This document shows, piece after piece, positions 51,279 to 55,599 of a stretch of DNA of 55,599 nucleotides (position 1 is its first letter; the number at the start of each line of letters is the position of its first letter). The notes under the pieces were generated by a model. The model made no database searches. It saw nothing but the letters and a program-made list of their open reading frames with translations, and was not told where the DNA came from. The DNA comes from Nocardia acidivorans NBRC 108247 (GTDB taxonomy: Bacteria > Actinomycetota > Actinomycetes > Mycobacteriales > Mycobacteriaceae). Made by a program: the position numbers and the translations under genes. The DNA lies in NCBI RefSeq assembly GCF_001625085.1, contig NZ_BDAW01000064.1, positions 1 to 55,599 on the forward strand, read 5' to 3'.

Positions 51279-52064
51279 ATGGCCCTTTTCACCACCGGCG
51301 AGGCAGTCGCCGTAGAACTGCCCATCGCGCGCATCCCCACGCGGGCCGCGGCGTTCCTGCTCGACCTGATGATCCAGGTGGTACTCGGGGCGATGCTGTT
51401 CTTCCTGTGCCTGTATCTGCTGTTCCGCTGGGACGCGGATTCGGCGTGGATCGGAACCATGCTGGTGGTGGTCATCGCGCTCACCCTGATCGGCTATCCG
51501 GTGCTCAGCGAAACCCTCACGCGCGGAAGGTCGCTCGGCAAGATGGCGCTGGGCCTGCGGGTGGTGTGCGCGGACGGCGGCCCGATCGACTTCCGGCACG
51601 CGGTCACCCGCGGCCTGGCTGGCATCGTGGACTTCTGGATCCTGGGCACCGGGTTGATCGCGGTGGTGGTCTCGCTGTGCTCGCCGAACGCCCGCCGCGT
51701 CGGCGACGTGCTCGCGGGCACGGTGGTGGTACACGATCGCAGTCGGCTGCCCTTCGCGGCGCTGGTGATTCCGGTGCCCTGGTTGCAGGGCTGGGCCCGC
51801 CAACTCGATATGACCGGCCTTCCGGACGAACTCGCGGTCGCCATGCGCCAGTACCTGACCCGCGTGCGCACCCTGACGCCCGAGGCGCAGGATCGCCTGG
51901 GCCGCGCCCTGGTCATCACCGTCTGCGCCCGGCTGCGCACGCCACCGCTGAACGGCTACCCGCCCATCCAGATCCTGGGCGCGGTCCTCGCCGAACGTCA
52001 GCGCCGCGCCTTCCCACCCCCGCCGAAGCCGGACCACGCGGTAGACCGGCGCGCTGTCGCCTGA
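51279..52064 (+). CDS. RDD-family membrane protein
   Basis: 261 residues from ATG 51279 with CAGGAG upstream, divergent from the SpoIIM-family gene with 60 bases between. The RDD domain shows IPTRAAAFLLDLMIQ, GRSLGKMALGLRVV and RRVGDVLAGTVVV around four membrane helices. The C-terminal 90 residues are cytoplasmic. Equivalent to Rv3695. Its final codons lie in the tandem repeat that follows. Function unknown. Confidence 0.88.
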   Translation: MALFTTGEAVAVELPIARIPTRAAAFLLDLMIQVVLGAMLFFLCLYLLFRWDADSAWIGTMLVVVIALTLIGYPVLSETLTRGRSLGKMALGLRVVCADGGPIDFRHAVTRGLAGIVDFWILGTGLIAVVVSLCSPNARRVGDVLAGTVVVHDRSRLPFAALVIPVPWLQGWARQLDMTGLPDELAVAMRQYLTRVRTLTPEAQDRLGRALVITVCARLRTPPLNGYPPIQILGAVLAERQRRAFPPPPKPDHAVDRRAVA

Positions 52065-52176
52065 CGGGGGAGTCATCCGCCGTTGCGTGACAGGGAGTCA
52101 CCTGCCGTCGCGTACAGGGAGTCATCCGCTGTTGCCTGACAGGGAGTCACCTGCCGTCGCCTGACAGGGAGTCACT
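52053..52176. repeat. Five tandem ~25-bp repeats
   Basis: Units start at 52053, 52079, 52104, 52128 and 52153 and share the core ACAGGGAGTCA (GGGGGAGTCA in the first). Types with ATCC and ACCT ends alternate, so the higher-order period is about 50 bp. The array starts within the last codons of the RDD gene and provides its TGA stop. Confidence 0.85.
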
Positions 52177-52200
52177 CGTCACCCCGGCATGGCCCCTCCC

Positions 52201-52290
52201 TGTCATCCCGGCATGCATTCAGCCGGGATCCACCAAACCGGTTGCAGCCCTGCGGGTGTGGATCCCGGCCGAAAACGCGCCGGGATGACG
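52201..52290. repeat. REP-like inverted pair
   Basis: Arms at 52201-52233 and 52258-52290 are imperfect inverted copies (GTGGATCCCGG...CGGGATGAC), and each arm has its own inner CCCGGC/GCCGGG dyad. This is the build of intergenic REP/BIME elements. Further GCGCCGGG fragments follow to 52316. Confidence 0.7.
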
Positions 52291-52363
52291 AGAGGCTGCG
52301 CCAAAACGCGCCGGGGTGAGGAGGTACTGCGCCCGTATCGCGAATTCCCTTGCGCGCCTTCGT

Positions 52364-53659
52364 TTACATCGCGCCGGTTTGTTTCAGCTCCAGGTATTCG
52401 TCGGCGAGCGCGCCGGGGAGGCGGTCGGGGGATTCGGTGATGACGCGGACGCCCATGCGGCGCAGGGTTTCCCGGGCGACCGCGTGTTCGGCGAGCACCG
52501 TCTCGGCGGCGGCCGCGGCGTAGAGGTCGTCGTGGTCGGAGCGGCGGGTGGCGGCGGCCGCGACATCCGGATCGGTGACCGCGACGATCAGGACGCGGTG
52601 GCGTTCGGCCAGGACGGGCAGGACCGGGAGCAGGCCCTCCTGCACGGTGGCGGCATCGAGGTGAGTGAACCAGACGACCAGGCTGCGGCGGCGGGCACGC
52701 CGCAGGGTGGTGCGCAGCAGGCCCTGGTAGTCGGTGTCCACCAGTTGCGGAGTCACGCTCGCGAGCGCGTGCATGAGCTTGTACTGCAAGCGTTTTCCGC
52801 CGAGCCCGCGCACCTGCACGCGCAGCGCGTTGTCGTAGGCGAGCAGGTCCACCGAATCACCGCCGGCGGCCGCGAGTCCGCCGAGCAGCAGCGCCGCCTC
52901 GATGGTGGCGTCCAGGCGGGTGCCGTCGCCGACGCGACCCGCGCTGACCCGTCCGGTGTCCAGCAGCATGACCACGTGCCGATTGCGTTCGGGCCGCCAG
53001 GTGCGCACCAGCACATCGGTGGCGCGCGCGGTGGCCCGCCAGTCGATGGTGCGCACATCGTCGCCGGCGACGTATTCGCGGAAGGAGTCGAATTCGGTGC
53101 CCTGCCCGCGCCGGTTGACGGTATTGCGGCCCTCGAGCTGTTGCAGCTGTTTGACTTTGGAGGCGAGCAGCTTCTCGCTGCGGAACGGCGGCAGTGCCCG
53201 CAGCCGCGCCGGAACCTCTCGGCGCACCTGTCGTCCGGCCATGCCGAGCGGGCCGAGCAGGCGCACGGTGACCGGACCGGCGCCGCGCTCGCCGCGATAG
53301 GCCGGGGTGAGCTCGGTATGCAGTCGAATCCTGGTGTTGGGCGGCAGTTTCAGCGCGTGCACCTGCTCCCTGGCCCCCGCGCTGGCGGGCCAGTCGTCCC
53401 AGAGTCGGCCGCGCAGGGTGCGGTCACCGGAATTCAGCGCGGTGAGCTCGACCTCGATCCCGCGTCCGGCGCGCACCGTGGTGAGCGGAGCGCGCGAAAG
53501 CTCCAGTGCCGCTGTCGAACCCAGGAGCAGGACATCGGCGATCACGAGCACCGCGAGCACCGACGTGGCGGTCAGCACACCGATCCACGAGGGCAGGACC
53601 AAGGTGACGAAGAGTGCGGCCAGGCCCGCCGCGATAGCCGTCCGGCCGGTGACGACCAC
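52364..53659 (-). CDS. DUF58 domain protein
   Basis: 431 residues from GTG 53659. Two N-terminal membrane helices (about 5-55), then a beta-rich region, then DUF58 with GTEFDSFREYVAGDDVRTIDWRATAR (split at about 205-230) and a vWA-like fold with VVMLLDTGRVSAG. DUF58 proteins act with MoxR AAA ATPases; moxR is four bases upstream. Equivalent to Rv3693. The cellular role is not established. Confidence 0.9.
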   Translation of the reverse strand: MVVTGRTAIAAGLAALFVTLVLPSWIGVLTATSVLAVLVIADVLLLGSTAALELSRAPLTTVRAGRGIEVELTALNSGDRTLRGRLWDDWPASAGAREQVHALKLPPNTRIRLHTELTPAYRGERGAGPVTVRLLGPLGMAGRQVRREVPARLRALPPFRSEKLLASKVKQLQQLEGRNTVNRRGQGTEFDSFREYVAGDDVRTIDWRATARATDVLVRTWRPERNRHVVMLLDTGRVSAGRVGDGTRLDATIEAALLLGGLAAAGGDSVDLLAYDNALRVQVRGLGGKRLQYKLMHALASVTPQLVDTDYQGLLRTTLRRARRRSLVVWFTHLDAATVQEGLLPVLPVLAERHRVLIVAVTDPDVAAAATRRSDHDDLYAAAAAETVLAEHAVARETLRRMGVRVITESPDRLPGALADEYLELKQTGAM

Positions 53660-53662
53660 GGT

Positions 53663-54664
53663 CTACACCGGCACGGGGACGGACATCAGCAGCGATGCCA
53701 TCACCCCTTCGGCGGTGACGCCCTCCACCTCGTGTTCGGGCCGCAGCTGCAAACGGTGCCGAAGTACCGTGGTGGCAACGGCTTTCACATCGTCGGGGGT
53801 GACGAAACCGCGACCGTTGAGCCAGGCGAAGGCGCGGGCCGCCGCCATCAGCGCGGTCGCGCCGCGGGTGGACGCGCCGTGCGCGACGGCGGGGGAGGTG
53901 CGGGTGGCACGGCACAGGTCGACCATGTACGCCAGCACTTCCGGGCTCAGCGTCACCTGGGCGACGGCCCTGCGGGCAGCGGCGATATGCGCGGCCCCGG
54001 CCACCGGCCGCAGTCCGGCGGCGTTCAGATCGCGCGGATCGAATCCGGCGGCATGGCGTTGCAGAATCCGGAATTCGTCCTCGCGCCCGGGCAATTGGAC
54101 CTCGACCTTGAACAGGAATCGGTCCAGCTGCGCCTCCGGCAGCGGATAGGTGCCCTCCTGCTCGATGGGGTTCTGGGTGGCGATCACCACGAACGGATCG
54201 GGCAGCGCCTGCGGTACGCCGTCCACCGAAACCTGGCGCTCCTGCATGGATTCCAGCAGCGCGGACTGGGTTTTCGGTGGGGTGCGGTTGATTTCGTCGG
54301 CGAGCAGCAGGTTGGTGAAGACGGGTCCGCGCCGGAAGGTGAATTCCGCCGAATGCGGATCGTAGATCTGCGAACCGGTGACATCGCCCGGCATCAGATC
54401 CGGGGTGAACTGGATGCGGGTGTGCTCCAGGTCCAGGGCGGTGGCCAGGGCGCGCACGAGCAGCGTCTTGGCCACGCCCGGAACGCCTTCCAGCAGCACG
54501 TGACCCCGGCACAGCAGGGCCAGCACCAGGTACATGACCGCCTGGTCGTTGCCGACCACCGCCTTGCCGATCTCGGCGCGCAGGGCCAGCAGTGCCTGCT
54601 GGGCCTGTTCGGGTGTCGGCGTGTGGTTGCCGTCCACGACGACTGTGGGCTCTGATCGGGTCAC
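53663..54664 (-). CDS. MoxR-family AAA+ ATPase
   Basis: 333 residues from GTG 54664, overlapping the DUF4129 gene by GTGA. Walker A EGVPGVAKT (about 59-67), Walker B LLADEINRTPPKTQ, sensor 1 VIATQNPIEQEGTYPLPEAQLDRF and a C-terminal lid domain are intact. MoxR proteins are chaperones for vWA-containing partners; the next gene is such a partner. Equivalent to Rv3692. Confidence 0.93.
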   Translation of the reverse strand: MTRSEPTVVVDGNHTPTPEQAQQALLALRAEIGKAVVGNDQAVMYLVLALLCRGHVLLEGVPGVAKTLLVRALATALDLEHTRIQFTPDLMPGDVTGSQIYDPHSAEFTFRRGPVFTNLLLADEINRTPPKTQSALLESMQERQVSVDGVPQALPDPFVVIATQNPIEQEGTYPLPEAQLDRFLFKVEVQLPGREDEFRILQRHAAGFDPRDLNAAGLRPVAGAAHIAAARRAVAQVTLSPEVLAYMVDLCRATRTSPAVAHGASTRGATALMAAARAFAWLNGRGFVTPDDVKAVATTVLRHRLQLRPEHEVEGVTAEGVMASLLMSVPVPV

Positions 54665-55599
54665 AAGACCTCCGCTTCGATCCATTCGAGTTGTGCGGCC
54701 ACGAGTTCGAGGGCACCCCGGTCCGGGACCGGGTCGTACAGGGCGGCGCGCAGGGTGGCCGGGTCCGCGCGCAGCCGGGCGGCCAGGCCCGCGATCACCA
54801 GTTCGGGTGTGGTTTCGGCGGTGACGCCGAGCGCGGGCCGCAGCCGTCGCAGGGTGGCCGCTCGCAGTTTCGCCGCCACATGGTCGTGATCGCGAGATTT
54901 GCGGTACAGCCCGGCCTGTCCGGCGAGCACCTCCTGGGCGGGAGCCTCCACCGGGAGGGGTTCGCGCACCACCGAGCCACGGCGGCGACCGCGCCACCAC
55001 AGCACCGTGCCCCAGGCGATGAGCAACTGAGCGCCGCCGAAAGCCGCCCAGGCGGGCAGGGTTTCGAAGATCGAGTCGTTCCCCGCACCGAAGTTCGGCG
55101 GGCGCCGGGTGGTGGGCGGCGGTGTGGTGGTCGTGGTCGGCGGCGGTGTGTAGGGCTCCTTGGAGGGCCGCGGTGGCGGTGCGCCGATATGGCTCACCAG
55201 GTAGACCAGCAGCACGATGGCCAGCAGTGCGCCCACCCCGGCCCAGAACCGCCAATCACGCAGCAGCGCGGGCAGTTCCAGCGGTTCGCGGACCTTCTTG
55301 GCGCGAGGTCCGCGCTTCTTCCCACCCGTGCGGCGTTCCTCGGTGATCTCGACCGGCGCGTTCTTGGGCGGCGGCGCGACCGAGAATTGATCGGCCTGCT
55401 CCAGCCTGCGGTACTCGGCTTCGGCGGCGGGTCGGCCACCGTACACGATCTCGTCGAAACTGTCTGCGGCCGAGGGCAGTTCGGCCGCCTCGGGCAGGAC
55501 GGCGGTGGCGGCGTGCGCGGTTTCGCGGGCGGTGCGGGCGCGCTGTTCGGCGAGAATGCCGCGCTGTTCCAGCCCGCGGGTGACGGCGCGGTAGCGCTC
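54661..55599 (-). CDS. DUF4129 membrane protein (5' end cut by window edge)
   Basis: The frame stays open to the right edge (313 codons in view). From the edge inward: a helical segment ERYRAVTRGLEQRGIL, then SAADSFDEIVYGG, a basic region, one membrane helix (FWAGVGALLAIVLLVYLV), a Thr-rich external loop, a second helix (LPAWAAFGGAQLLIAWGTVLWW), and the C-terminal helical DUF4129 part. The N-terminus of the protein is missing from view. It heads the DUF4129-MoxR-DUF58 operon. The family resembles transglutaminase-associated domains; function unknown. Confidence 0.85.
   Translation of the reverse strand, partial: ERYRAVTRGLEQRGILAEQRARTARETAHAATAVLPEAAELPSAADSFDEIVYGGRPAAEAEYRRLEQADQFSVAPPPKNAPVEITEERRTGGKKRGPRAKKVREPLELPALLRDWRFWAGVGALLAIVLLVYLVSHIGAPPPRPSKEPYTPPPTTTTTPPPTTRRPPNFGAGNDSIFETLPAWAAFGGAQLLIAWGTVLWWRGRRRGSVVREPLPVEAPAQEVLAGQAGLYRKSRDHDHVAAKLRAATLRRLRPALGVTAETTPELVIAGLAARLRADPATLRAALYDPVPDRGALELVAAQLEWIEAEVL

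Noticed and set aside
51219..52076. Extension of the SpoIIM-family gene upstream to 52076
   Set aside because: It lies antisense to the RDD gene and has shadow-like composition; ATG 51218 has a ribosome-binding site and fits the family length.

Overview
The window is about 55.6 kb of high-GC actinobacterial chromosome centred on the replication origin. Gene content (MurJ-pseudokinase fusion, PknA/PknB/PstP, FhaA/FhaB, CwlM, CrgA, DLW-39, SigM pair) and the order parB-parA-rsmG-jag-yidC-yidD-rnpA-rpmH / dnaA-oriC-dnaN-recF-dciA-gyrB-gyrA point to Mycobacteriales, most probably Nocardia or a close Nocardiaceae relative. The genus is inferred from gene content only. Both window edges cut genes: murJ on the left and a DUF4129 protein on the right.

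Left arm (1-16 kb): murJ, sigM and its anti-sigma factor, a trxB-trxA pair behind a SigH/SigR-type promoter, and the pseudo-amidase cwlM run rightward. A GNAT-like gene, parB, parA, a small secreted Ig-like protein, rsmG, jag, yidC, yidD, rnpA and rpmH run leftward. Four parS-like sites occur: two flank the parA start, one is embedded in the first codons of rsmG, and one lies upstream of gyrB.

Origin core (16-30 kb): DnaA boxes precede dnaA. The dnaA-dnaN gap (oriC) holds DnaA boxes, two abutting boxes followed by a GC spacer and TAG/TAG/TAG DnaA-trios leading into an AT-rich unwinding zone, and ten copies of the palindrome CTCGAG in about 340 bp, mostly spaced 11 or 22 bp (one or two helical turns). 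Then come dnaN, recF, dciA, gyrB, gyrA, a DUF3566 membrane protein, tRNA-Ile, DLW-39 and tRNA-Ala.

Right arm (29-55.6 kb): a class III adenylate cyclase; a DrrAB-like ABC exporter with a LexA-type box upstream; glmS; cyclophilin; rhomboid protease; PH-domain protein; crgA; a pabA/trpG glutaminase with two separate RibD-like half-proteins; the leftward operon fhaB-pstP-rodA-pbpA-pknA-pknB; fhaA; tRNA-Leu; and a DUF4129-MoxR-DUF58 operon near RDD and SpoIIM-family membrane proteins.

Working together: one half is replication initiation and segregation. The other is a near-complete PknB circuit for peptidoglycan synthesis (kinases, phosphatase, both FHA adaptors, the MurJ pseudokinase and CwlM substrates, PbpA/RodA synthases, CrgA, and GlmS as precursor supplier). 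No phage, IS element, CRISPR array or rRNA operon was seen. The most unusual feature is the phased CTCGAG array inside oriC.
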